From: Sclerurus mexicanus
Lineage: Eukaryota > Chordata > Aves > Passeriformes > Furnariidae
Length of the DNA stretch: 64,000 bases
Assembly: GCA_013396755.1 (NCBI GenBank)
Contig: VWZF01003567.1
Coordinates: forward strand, 203,963-267,962
Reading direction: 5' to 3'
The translations under genes were made by a program, and so were the position numbers. This document shows positions 24,741-35,615 of this stretch, piece by piece. How positions within the stretch are numbered: the stretch's first letter is position 1; every line of letters starts with the position of its first letter. The notes under the pieces are model-generated. The model did no database searches, was not told where the DNA came from, and saw nothing but the letters and a program-made list of their open reading frames with translations.

Positions 24741-27700
24741 AGACTGGAAGGTGGAAATGTAGGAATGCATCCCCTCCTGCGTGATAGAACAGCTCAGTCC
24801 CTGGTTATGGTGGATTGTAGGTACCCACACGTCAGCCTACCAAATTATGGCAAATTTCAAAGCTATTGATGACAAAGATTCATTAAGAAAACAGAATATT
24901 TAGCCCCACCAAGGTCATAATGTGTTTCTGCTAGAATACCAAAACCCATTTCCATTTTGCTCCGTGAAACAATTTCCTCTGTGTTTTACAATCATTAGCT
25001 GACATCACTTTCAAAATTAGCCTTTCTGGCCATAAACTCTCCAAAATATTGTGTTTTCTACAAAACCTGTGTGGAGGAAGTTAGAGGTTCCTCACAGCTT
25101 AGTGTCCTGCAAGGTCTTTGTACGAGAAGGTTTGGGCAGGTGTGTTGGATTCCTGGTTACCGAATCCATCTAGTTCTGTTAAGAAGTGACAATGACATTT
25201 CTTATCCCTTTTACCATACAATAAATCAATATACATGCCATGTATTCTCACTTGCAGCCCCAGTTTATGTTTTTCCTTGAGTCCTCTTTAATTCACAGGT
25301 ACAATGCAGCAATTATTGATTTTTTTCCCCCCCTAAAATTAGTAGCAGCAAATGTTACTTCATTAGTGCATCCATCTAGGGCTTTGTCCACAATAAATTC
25401 TGTATAAAAGCTGCCGCCAGGGAACCCACAGCAAGTGTTTTTATTTATACCAGGGGCAGTAAAAAGCACCAGCCTACAAGCATTGCCTGGCTTTTATTCC
25501 CCCTTTGCTTCCTTTGGCTCCTTCAGCCCAAATTGAAATACACTTGGAGATTAAAATGAAGTGCAGTCTTTCAAGGGGGGCATGAGAATGGTTAAAACTA
25601 GAATAAAAGAGGGAGAAATACAAGCAAGGAAGCAAATTCTCACCATCAGTTCATTGCTTCATGACCTGTCACTAGTTCCTCGTGAATTTTATGTGGGAAC
25701 TGATTTATAGGGCAAATCAATCACTCTGGCAGAAAGAAACCTGTCCTTAAAGCTGCGTGACGGTGTCTGTGTGTGGCGGCAGATGTGCAGCAGGAACAAA
25801 GACTGGTACAACTTCTTTGCTTTAGAGGCTTCCCAAAGGTTTATACCTTTAAAGAAAACTAAAAAAAAACCCCAACAACAACACACAAATAGGAGAAACA
25901 AACTTCAAACATTTTCCACAACGAAAAAGACCAAAACCTTAAATATCTCCTTGTTATAAGTTCCCTCTGCCCTGTGAGCTCTTTGTTGCACGCTTAGCGT
26001 GGAAGTCCTGGGAAAAGGGAAACTGGTTAATCCCTATATGTGTTAAAGTACAAATAGATAATTTAAGAGGTATTTTGTTCCTTATGGATAGTACAGAAAC
26101 ACTTAAAGGGCAAAGTTTGGGGAAAAGCCTTAACTACACTCACAGATTAAACAGCAAAGCCTTACTCCAAGCAGAGCATTAAACTGAAACAAATTAATAC
26201 CAGATTTTAGTTCTTTTTTTCACCTGGGATTATTGTTTACACGGCAAATAGGGAATTGAGCCCATGCTACTCCCATCCAAAGTCCAAACTACCTTCTTAG
26301 CAGAGACTTTCAGAGATTTGGGGATGAGGAATATGTGGAGATGGACACAGGTTCCCCCAAAACTCGGACAGGAGCACCGGGGATTGTCAGACACAGAAAA
26401 TCAGCAAACTGAGACATCTTCCTGAAATAAACACACTCTGGATTTCATTATCCAAGGGGAAGAGCCTTAATGGCTCCAATGAGCTCAGTGGGAAAGGACA
26501 GTCTCTGAAAGCAAAGGAAACCTCGGCTGGCTTCAAGTACTTTAATTTTTATCCCATAAACAATTCAAATGAGACGAGCTATGTAATAGCTTTTTTATGA
26601 TAATTATGCCTATTTGTTTGGTCTTTTACCAGATCATTAAAGCTACGGAGGTTGCTGGAGAGCTGTTTTTTCTTTTCTTGAACTGTTTTAACTGTTCTTA
26701 TTTGATTGTTGGAGTTTAGCGATGATAAAGATTTATAAGCAGCCAAGAAGGGCTAATTTTAAAAAAGCTTTTCTTCTGAATATAAACAGTCCCTTCCTCT
26801 GGAAATAGTTTCAGTGACAGTTTTTCCTTTATTAAAAAAGAAGAAAACAATACAAAAGAAGATACCTAGAAAATATCACAAAGAAAAATAAGGTTTGGGT
26901 GGGGTGTTTTTTCCTCATAACATTATAAAGAAATGGAGAAAGCAAGCAGAGAGAAAAACATTTCAGTAATGAGAGCTGGCAAAAATTCAAGCGTCAATGT
27001 TGTTTCACGCGTTGGGACCGCAGGATCAGGTCACAGGGATGACATGAGGAGCAGCCTCTTTCCACTCTAAAACTCACCTCTGGAAACAATTCTTTTGACT
27101 TCAACTCTTGGCACGGGGTTGCTCTTCCAAAACCGCAGGCTGGGGTGGGTGGGGAAGGGATGTTTAAACACACCTGGAAGTTCTTCCACCGGGGGCACAG
27201 GACCCTGAAACTCAAACCCACCTCCAATAAAATACAGCACGAGGAAATGCAGCTCTGAGACACCTTCCAGAGCACTCCCAGCGTTTAACAGACTGAGGGA
27301 TCGAAGCGTGCCAGAAAAATACCAATTTATTCACATGCTTAGCGCCCAAAGTTTCGAACACACAATTAGCTTTATAGGGGCAGATTTTTCTAGCTCCAAA
27401 CAGTTGTGTGTTTATGAGCCTGAGCAGTTCCTGCAGCATTTGCCACCTGCATTGCAATTGTGAGACATTTCATTATAATCCTGTGCACATATCCCTGCAG
27501 TTTTGGCACCAATTACTCTGCTATCCCTGGGATGTTATTTAGTGTACCTGCTTAACCTTTGTATTTTCTAATAGATTTCCAAAGTGGTTTTACATACACT
27601 GATGGTGTACTTTGTATACTGTGTATTTCACACACAGCAGTAGCAAATTTAGGCAGAAATTTGCATAATTCTTCAAGGTGGAAACTGCTCTGCCATTCAC

Positions 27701-29628
27701 AGCCATTAAAAGTCATCTGTTTGGATATGACTGTCTCTTTTTTTCCAAGGTCTCAATCACATCTATGTGCAATTTGATTCTCAGGAAGCAGAAGTTCCTA
27801 TAATACATTCGAAGTAATTTGTTTCCTTGCATTAGAACTTTCATTTACGTTTTTAATACCACCGATTTTGCAGAAATTAATGTATTTAAAATACAACATG
27901 GTTTAGCTCAGTGATGGTGAAAAAGGTTTGCTTGTGGGTTCCTTACACACAGTTTCTGTATCTGAGCAGTCATTTCTTAACTGATCTGAATTCCCAGGAC
28001 CACAAAACTCTGATTTGGTTTGACACAGCTTTGGATCGAAGCACTGGAAATTTGTCTTCTGCTTAAACACAACCCACGTGATGAAATGTAGTCCCCCACA
28101 AAATGTTCACCTGAAAAACTGCTGCTGATTTGTTCTCTACTGCCTTCATAAAAAACACTCCAAGTATCGGTCAATAAAAACAGCAGGATTTTTTTTTTAT
28201 TTGCCTGGTTCTTTTAATGAAAGCAGCAGCTGTTGAGAACTAGAGCAAAACCAGTGTTTATCCCCACAGTGATTCAAAAAGAAAAATATTGAACTTCACA
28301 GAATTAATTGCCCTTAGAAAACTAAAAGAAAAGTTGTAGAAAGTAAAGATTGTTATTGAAATATTATTTGGGGTAGTTTGATTTAGGGGCAGCTTGGCTA
28401 AACTGCCCTGCTGCTCCCTGGGGTGCCACCAAGGGAAATTCCTGCACGATCCAGACAATCAGGGGTGTCTTGGATGGATTTAAACCATCAGGGTCAGAGG
28501 AAATTCGTTCTGTGTTTGCAGCCTTGGTGGGAAAGGAGAGCAGAGCCATTTGTGCCAGAGAACTTTAACCCAGGTCCTCTGGTGGAGTTTACTCTCAACA
28601 CCACCAGGCACGCCTACAGTGTGATGGGAAAGATCACAATGCTTCCCAAAACCCTAGACCTAAAAAAAATAAACCATATCTGCTTCAAAACCAATTGCTT
28701 TCCACCTGAGTTTCTCCAGCATTTTTATAGAGGGGATTTGAGAAAACTTAGGAAGGATATCAAAAGCACAGAAATTAAATATCTCATTAGTGCCACAATA
28801 ATTTAATGCAAAAAAAGCCCCCAAAAACCCCAGACAAACAAAACAACAACCCCAAAGCATAAGTTCTTGTGCCTGGAATCTGTAAATTTCCAACAGTATA
28901 TTTTTGTTTATTTTATTTTGCTTTTTCTGTTATTTGGCTTAAGCGACACATACTGAATACCTCAGAGAAAGATCCAGAACAGGGTCTACCAGATGTTGCC
29001 ATAACGTCAAGGTCAGAATCCAACTGCCCTGCAGGAATAAACCTCCGGATTTTTCCTGCCCGTCTCCAACCCATAAGATTTGCCATCATTTTTTAGGTTT
29101 TTTCAAGCCTAAGAACAAGAACTACAGTGTCCCACAAATGCCTGAACTCCGAGCACTTCTCCCGAACACCATTTTGACAGGGAAGAGCCAGCGAGCACAA
29201 CCTGTGCTGACACAGGAATCGCTAATGATGAGCAGAAAAAGAAATGACACTGTTAGTTCTGCAAGACTCTTCGCTCGAAAACCGCTCGTGCCAGTGCCGG
29301 CACATATTGCACATCTTTAATGTTCGCCCTCGGTTGCCATTATAAAGCAAATATTTGTCAAATGCCCGCGTTCCCTGGGGCTTACGGCACAGAACAGCCT
29401 CAGCTGCCTCAGACACGGAGGTGCCAGAGGAGGCTGCAGGAATTGGGAGCAGAAAATGGGAGGTCTGAAGAGTTTAAATCTGAGCCAGAGGACTGGCTCG
29501 GGTCAGCAGGTGCTTTGGCATCGCAGGGTGGGATCCAAGGGATGGACACGGAGGGTTTGAGGCACTTCCCAGGCTGGGTCAGAGTCAGTTCCCTCAGGAA
29601 GGGATAAAAGTGCAGCCTTTTCTCTAAT

Positions 29629-29725
29629 TTCATGGAATCTCAGCATGCTTCGGGTTGGGATGGACCTCAGAGACCATCTCTTTCCAACATCCCCACCAAA
29701 GGCAGGGACATCTATTTTTCCAACC
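29629..29725 (-). mobile_element. Diverged CR1 3' fragment, antisense
   Basis: The left edge, TTCATGGAATCTCAGCATGC, aligns with the antisense CR1 terminus. It is followed by 'GGGTTGGGATGGACCTCAGAG', split here over 29650-29670, and 'GGCAGGGACATCT'. Substitutions and small indels are more frequent than in the copies at 1848 or 61135. About 97 bp survives, and only the terminal 3' part is present. Confidence 0.82.
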
Positions 29726-30893
29726 TTTGGAAGTCAGAGTTGTTTCTATTTATTGCATTTTTTTCCGTTTACAGAAAAGTGTTTTGTCATTTTCAGAGTT
29801 CCGTGCCTTGTTTATTTTTACATGAAGGCAGAGGATGGGAGTCAGAGTGTACCAACGATTCATGAAACAAACAAAAGAACAAGGAGAGAGAAGATGTAGG
29901 AAAGTAAACATTCTGAAAAGTATCCACGCGTCAAAGTTTGCATAAAATGTAGATTTCCACTGCCTTGACATCAAAACATTGACATCTGTAATTACACAAG
30001 GGAGAATTAGAAGCTAAATGAGTTGCCAAACTAAGAGGGCTCCAGTTGTGTTTGCCAGTATTTCCTGCTTTATTCCAATTAGCCATAACTTTATAATTTG
30101 CCTTTTTTCCTTGCACTATTCATTCCAAGACAATGTCAGTGTTGAGTCCGTAAGCATTTTGAGAATTAATTAAAATGTCATGAAATAGTTCTTTCATTAG
30201 CATATATATGGTCATAAAAATAATTATAATTACTTCTTAGAGGTGGAGGAGAGTTAAGTTTGATTGATGGAATTAATGAAAACAGGGACAACTCCAACAT
30301 ACTAAACAGCAAAAACTTGGAGTATTAACTACCTACTGTGTGAAGTTAGAATAATTACAGCAAGAGCTGAAGAGATCAGTATTCAAAAAGAATAATGTAC
30401 CTTAGAGCCCAAAATACCCGTTGCAAATTATGAATGTGTTTTCAACTGTTTGTAACATTCTCAGAAGAAAAATATCATTTTGATTAACTTCCAAAGGCTC
30501 CCAGATTAATAGGTATTTGCAGTCTTACAGAGAGCACAGTCAATCCCTCTAATCTTGTTATCAGATGCTGAACAGCTGGGTGACCTGATTTAAGTGTTAT
30601 GATTTTAAGGAAGTAATAATGTATAATAGTTTCCAAAAGGCTGCTAGGAATTTGCAAGCTGTATAATAATACACCAACAGATATGCAAATAAATGGCATT
30701 AAAAGAAACATTATAATTAGCACCAGAATGCACATCAACTGCTTGTGCAGCCATAAGCAACCTCATCTTAGTTCAGTTGGGTTTCTTTTCTTTGGACTCT
30801 CTTCTCAAGACCTGCAACAGAGCAAGGATGGTTTGGGAAGCACAGGTGAACCCACCTTGAAAATGGGTGAATTGTTAGGCTGAATAAAACCTT
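29726..30893. other. Unique non-coding DNA between CR1 copies
   Basis: AT-rich DNA without a gene. It includes the candidate regulatory block at 30480-30740, described separately. Elsewhere I see nothing beyond short open frames. Confidence 0.5.
30480..30740. other. Candidate regulatory element with POU octamer
   Basis: A perfect octamer ATGCAAAT lies at 30683-30690 and an AATTAG homeodomain core at 30715-30720, inside non-repetitive AT-rich sequence. An octamer close to a homeodomain core is compatible with a neural or embryonic enhancer. This is inference; no conservation was tested. Confidence 0.24.
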
Positions 30894-31073
30894 TTGAATC
30901 AGGAGTTCACTGCATGGGTCAGGTTGGAAGGGACCACAGTGGGTCATCTGCTCCAGCAGGGCCATCCCAGAGCACATGGCACAGCACTGTGTCCAGACAG
31001 TCTTTTTGGGCAAGCTGTTCCAAGTCCTCCCTCACGTTCAGGTGGAACTTTCTGGGCATCACTTCCTGCCCAT
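30894..31073 (-). mobile_element. CR1 fragment with internal deletion, antisense
   Basis: Recognisable blocks are 'GGTCAGGTTGGAAGGGACCA', 'CCAGCAGGGCCATCCCAGAG', 'GTCCAGACAG' and 'CACGTTCAGGTGGAACTTTC'. This is the antisense of the CR1 subfamily with the 'CTGCTCAAGCAGGGTCACC' motif. The middle section, which normally reads 'CTCCAGAGAAGGAGACTCCAC', is missing between about 31009 and 31014. The 5' end is cut off where the next CR1 copy begins. Confidence 0.85.
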
Positions 31074-31374
31074 AACAGAATCAATGATTGAGTCCAAGCT
31101 TTGACCCAACACCACCTCATCTACTAGACCATGGCACTGAGTGCCACATCCAGTCTCTTCTTAAACACCTCCAGGGGTGGTGACTCCACCACCTCCCCGG
31201 GCAGCCCATTCCAATGTCAGGCAGCCCATTCCAATGTCCATTCCTCTTGCCCCATGGCTGGTCCCCTCCCTGCAGGCACTGACACACGTGGGGAGCTCCC
31301 CTCTCAGTGTCTCCTGAACAGCCTCAGCTCCCTGAGCCTTTCCTGCTCCCAGAGATGCTCCAGTCCTTCAGCAT
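31074..31374 (-). mobile_element. CR1 fragment, antisense, abutting its neighbour
   Basis: It starts with a diverged 3' terminus (ACAGAATCAATGATTGAG) directly after the previous fragment. It then runs through 'ACTCCACCACCTCCCCGGGC' and the coding section for the C-terminal part of CR1 ORF2. Read on the minus strand, 31374-31307 gives GLEHLWEQERLRELRLF, close to the conserved CR1 motif of that form. The 20-bp unit GGCAGCCCATTCCAATGTCA is duplicated at 31200-31239. The left breakpoint of the 2.18-kb duplication, at 31263, falls inside this element. Confidence 0.88.
31200..31239 (-). repeat. 20-bp tandem duplication inside CR1
   Basis: GGCAGCCCATTCCAATGTCA is followed by the same 20-mer with one final mismatch. 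CR1 copies normally carry this block once, so this is a local duplication after insertion or an assembly error. It lies 24 bp from the boundary of the large duplication. Confidence 0.85.
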
Positions 31375-33437
31375 GAATGAAGACTCCCTGATAAAACTGA
31401 CCACAATTTGCAGGAACATTAAAATGTTCCTGGGAAACACAACTGGGACATTCATGATGTTCCTTGTTCTTCTTCCTACACTTAATGCAGAAAATGAAAC
31501 CCCAAAACCAGGGCTGTGTCATTAAACTCCTCCTGTGGGGCCCAGGCTGTGAGCAGCCCCTTTGGTGAGCTGGATGTGGGCAAAGCTCAATTTTTCATGC
31601 AGAAACAATTATTTTTTTATACATTTTCATACATTTAATTCCTTTGTCGCTCCCACCCTCCATTACTGCAAGTTATTTCCAGATGGCAGGTTGCTGATTT
31701 TTATTTTGTTCTAAGAGCGGCTGCCAAGCTCAGGAAGAATTATTTTGCCCAAGCATTAACTGCATTTCAAGGTCTTTTCTTTTTTATAAGGCAGCTCTAA
31801 TCTCACATTCCCCCCCCCCTCTGGTCCCACAAACAGTTCAGGCTAAAAAAGCCCTCCCTGGTAGGCAGAGGGAGGGAGGGGACACCCACAGCTGTGCCTG
31901 CTGCTGCTGCCAGGGACTTCGCCATTCCTGTGCTCACAGAGGTGCTCTGACAATTGTGGTGCCAGATTCTCCCAAATGCCACGTTTTGCAAACTGCCAAA
32001 CCGAGGAGTGAGGATCTTGGGTTTTAAGCATCACGTTTTAAATATTTCTCGCTTTTTGCTATTAAGGGAGCATATGGTGGAAAGCAACACATTTGAAATG
32101 GTCTTACTGATGCTGGTGCCCGGGGAAGGATTACTCTATCCAGAGGAGCACGTGCTTCTTGGAATTATTGATCAGAAGCTTCCACGAAAGAGCGGAAATA
32201 CCTGTAGTATTACAAAGTATACAAAGGGATATAATTTATACTTTTCGTCCTGCCTGAAAAGAAACTACTACCACAGACTCTCAGGCACCTCTAGTAGCCC
32301 AAGTGCTCCTTCCCTTTAGCTGGAAGTTGTAGGGATGAAATTTTACTTTCTCCTTCTCAGACTTGGTTTACAATCCTTTGTACATAAACCACACGTGCTT
32401 TGGTAGGACTGATTTATCTTCAGCACGGGATGAAGGAATAAGATGAACCCAGAACAGCGAATGGCTCTTTCTAAACCAAACAGCAGCAAGACGACAGTCA
32501 TTGTGGGGTTCATTTTCACTTGAGCGTCGCTCCGTTCCACAAGGACCTGCGATGGCAGGGAGGGCTTAGCCAGTCAAAGAAGTATTTGCCACCAAGTTGT
32601 AGGGGATGATCAGAGAATTCTTCCTCGTACCCAAGATGCCTCTGCAGCACATCAGCACCCCAGCCTGGATCTTCACATCTGCCTCACGTGCTCCCCCAGG
32701 GCAGCTCTGCCCTTCAGCTCCTGCTCCCTTCGCTTATCTTAATTCATTGCTTCTACCTGCGTCTCCACGACCAGTCTTAAACCCAGGAGTTTCTTCCCTT
32801 CAAACAATTGCAGTCCCTTGGAGGGTTGAGAATAGGGCTTTCATCAATTATTCACCGCTCTGAAGATGTAAGAACCATCTCAGGGCAAATCTGAGTACCT
32901 CCTCGCTCCTCAGGAGTTGGCAAACGCGTGCACCTCAGCAGGGAGCACATGGGAGCTCCACTCATCTTTGAGGGAAGGCAAAATCCACCTCTGGCAGGCT
33001 CTGCTTGCATTTTGGAATGAGGACCTTCAGCTCACCACTACGCCACCCTTATAAATAGGGATGTTTTAAGAGACTGACATTTTTCAAGCAGAACTGTCAG
33101 AATTATTTCATATTAACTTCACCTTTTTTTAGTCTTATTCATATTTAATGGTTCTCCGTAGAGGGTTCCTACCTCCAAAATTAAGGGGAAAAATTTAGGT
33201 ATGGGAATTAATTCAATTTTTTAAAATGCACGCTTTGCATTTCTATCTTTTTGGTTTTCCCCCAATACCATCTCGATTGCACTTGCTAAACCAATGACAT
33301 TTAAAAAGTTGTCATATGATTGTTTTCAAATTAAATATTCCCATATGTGGTGAGGCAGACCACTTAAATTTGGCATATATACTCATTAATATGCCATGAG
33401 TTGCATTGTCCAACATCTCTCAACCCCTCGACAATAT
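31263..33437 (+). repeat. 2.18-kb direct repeat, copy 1
   Basis: 2175 bp that recurs at 33439-35615. Reading both copies side by side, the only difference I found is the C tract at 31810-31819: ten C here against CCCCGCCCCCCC in copy 2. Five open frames translate identically in both copies. The copy starts inside a CR1 element and ends at ACAATAT, immediately before N. In copy 2 the corresponding point is followed by a T run. The interior beyond the CR1 is ordinary unique AT-rich DNA with no supported gene. Confidence 0.97.
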
Positions 33438-33438
33438 N
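33438..33438. other. Single ambiguous base at duplication junction
   Basis: The only N that I saw in the window. It sits exactly between the two copies of the 2.18-kb repeat, at the position that is T in copy 1 (31262). This is the signature of a contig join with minimal gap size. Confidence 0.97.
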
Positions 33439-33550
33439 CCCCTCCCTGCAGGCACTGACACACGTGGGGAGCTCCCCTCTCAGTGTCTCCTGAACAGCCT
33501 CAGCTCCCTGAGCCTTTCCTGCTCCCAGAGATGCTCCAGTCCTTCAGCAT
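33439..33550 (-). mobile_element. Partial CR1 duplicated with copy 2
   Basis: The same CR1 5' section as 31263-31374, present a second time only because of the large duplication. It lacks the CR1 3' terminus, which would normally lie to its left, so it is not an independent insertion. Confidence 0.93.
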
Positions 33551-35615
33551 GAATGAAGACTCCCTGATAAAACTGACCACAATTTGCAGGAACATTAAAA
33601 TGTTCCTGGGAAACACAACTGGGACATTCATGATGTTCCTTGTTCTTCTTCCTACACTTAATGCAGAAAATGAAACCCCAAAACCAGGGCTGTGTCATTA
33701 AACTCCTCCTGTGGGGCCCAGGCTGTGAGCAGCCCCTTTGGTGAGCTGGATGTGGGCAAAGCTCAATTTTTCATGCAGAAACAATTATTTTTTTATACAT
33801 TTTCATACATTTAATTCCTTTGTCGCTCCCACCCTCCATTACTGCAAGTTATTTCCAGATGGCAGGTTGCTGATTTTTATTTTGTTCTAAGAGCGGCTGC
33901 CAAGCTCAGGAAGAATTATTTTGCCCAAGCATTAACTGCATTTCAAGGTCTTTTCTTTTTTATAAGGCAGCTCTAATCTCACATTCCCCGCCCCCCCTCT
34001 GGTCCCACAAACAGTTCAGGCTAAAAAAGCCCTCCCTGGTAGGCAGAGGGAGGGAGGGGACACCCACAGCTGTGCCTGCTGCTGCTGCCAGGGACTTCGC
34101 CATTCCTGTGCTCACAGAGGTGCTCTGACAATTGTGGTGCCAGATTCTCCCAAATGCCACGTTTTGCAAACTGCCAAACCGAGGAGTGAGGATCTTGGGT
34201 TTTAAGCATCACGTTTTAAATATTTCTCGCTTTTTGCTATTAAGGGAGCATATGGTGGAAAGCAACACATTTGAAATGGTCTTACTGATGCTGGTGCCCG
34301 GGGAAGGATTACTCTATCCAGAGGAGCACGTGCTTCTTGGAATTATTGATCAGAAGCTTCCACGAAAGAGCGGAAATACCTGTAGTATTACAAAGTATAC
34401 AAAGGGATATAATTTATACTTTTCGTCCTGCCTGAAAAGAAACTACTACCACAGACTCTCAGGCACCTCTAGTAGCCCAAGTGCTCCTTCCCTTTAGCTG
34501 GAAGTTGTAGGGATGAAATTTTACTTTCTCCTTCTCAGACTTGGTTTACAATCCTTTGTACATAAACCACACGTGCTTTGGTAGGACTGATTTATCTTCA
34601 GCACGGGATGAAGGAATAAGATGAACCCAGAACAGCGAATGGCTCTTTCTAAACCAAACAGCAGCAAGACGACAGTCATTGTGGGGTTCATTTTCACTTG
34701 AGCGTCGCTCCGTTCCACAAGGACCTGCGATGGCAGGGAGGGCTTAGCCAGTCAAAGAAGTATTTGCCACCAAGTTGTAGGGGATGATCAGAGAATTCTT
34801 CCTCGTACCCAAGATGCCTCTGCAGCACATCAGCACCCCAGCCTGGATCTTCACATCTGCCTCACGTGCTCCCCCAGGGCAGCTCTGCCCTTCAGCTCCT
34901 GCTCCCTTCGCTTATCTTAATTCATTGCTTCTACCTGCGTCTCCACGACCAGTCTTAAACCCAGGAGTTTCTTCCCTTCAAACAATTGCAGTCCCTTGGA
35001 GGGTTGAGAATAGGGCTTTCATCAATTATTCACCGCTCTGAAGATGTAAGAACCATCTCAGGGCAAATCTGAGTACCTCCTCGCTCCTCAGGAGTTGGCA
35101 AACGCGTGCACCTCAGCAGGGAGCACATGGGAGCTCCACTCATCTTTGAGGGAAGGCAAAATCCACCTCTGGCAGGCTCTGCTTGCATTTTGGAATGAGG
35201 ACCTTCAGCTCACCACTACGCCACCCTTATAAATAGGGATGTTTTAAGAGACTGACATTTTTCAAGCAGAACTGTCAGAATTATTTCATATTAACTTCAC
35301 CTTTTTTTAGTCTTATTCATATTTAATGGTTCTCCGTAGAGGGTTCCTACCTCCAAAATTAAGGGGAAAAATTTAGGTATGGGAATTAATTCAATTTTTT
35401 AAAATGCACGCTTTGCATTTCTATCTTTTTGGTTTTCCCCCAATACCATCTCGATTGCACTTGCTAAACCAATGACATTTAAAAAGTTGTCATATGATTG
35501 TTTTCAAATTAAATATTCCCATATGTGGTGAGGCAGACCACTTAAATTTGGCATATATACTCATTAATATGCCATGAGTTGCATTGTCCAACATCTCTCA
35601 ACCCCTCGACAATAT
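33439..35615 (+). repeat. 2.18-kb direct repeat, copy 2
   Basis: 2177 bp, identical to 31263-33437 apart from the C tract at 33986-33997 (two bases longer, with one G). The offset is 2176 before and 2178 after that tract. Copy 2 begins mid-CR1 and continues into unique sequence at 35616 (TTTTT CCCAACACC), so it looks like the copy attached to the right flank, while copy 1 is attached to the left flank. No gene is supported within it. Confidence 0.97.

Larger units (their letters stand above)
22005..29628. other. Unique non-coding DNA
   Basis: No gene is supported. Items listed separately are two weak exon-like intervals (23450-23539 and 23959-24004), an extended inverted repeat (24407-24514), a short (CAT)n run and A+C-rich tracts at 25858-25890 and 28808-28857. 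Open frames are all below 130 codons and show no domains. Confidence 0.55.

Noticed and set aside
31304..31522. 72-codon minus-strand frame, present twice (also 33480-33698)
   Set aside because: One end is the relic of CR1 ORF2 and the rest is unique DNA. The second occurrence is only the duplicated copy.
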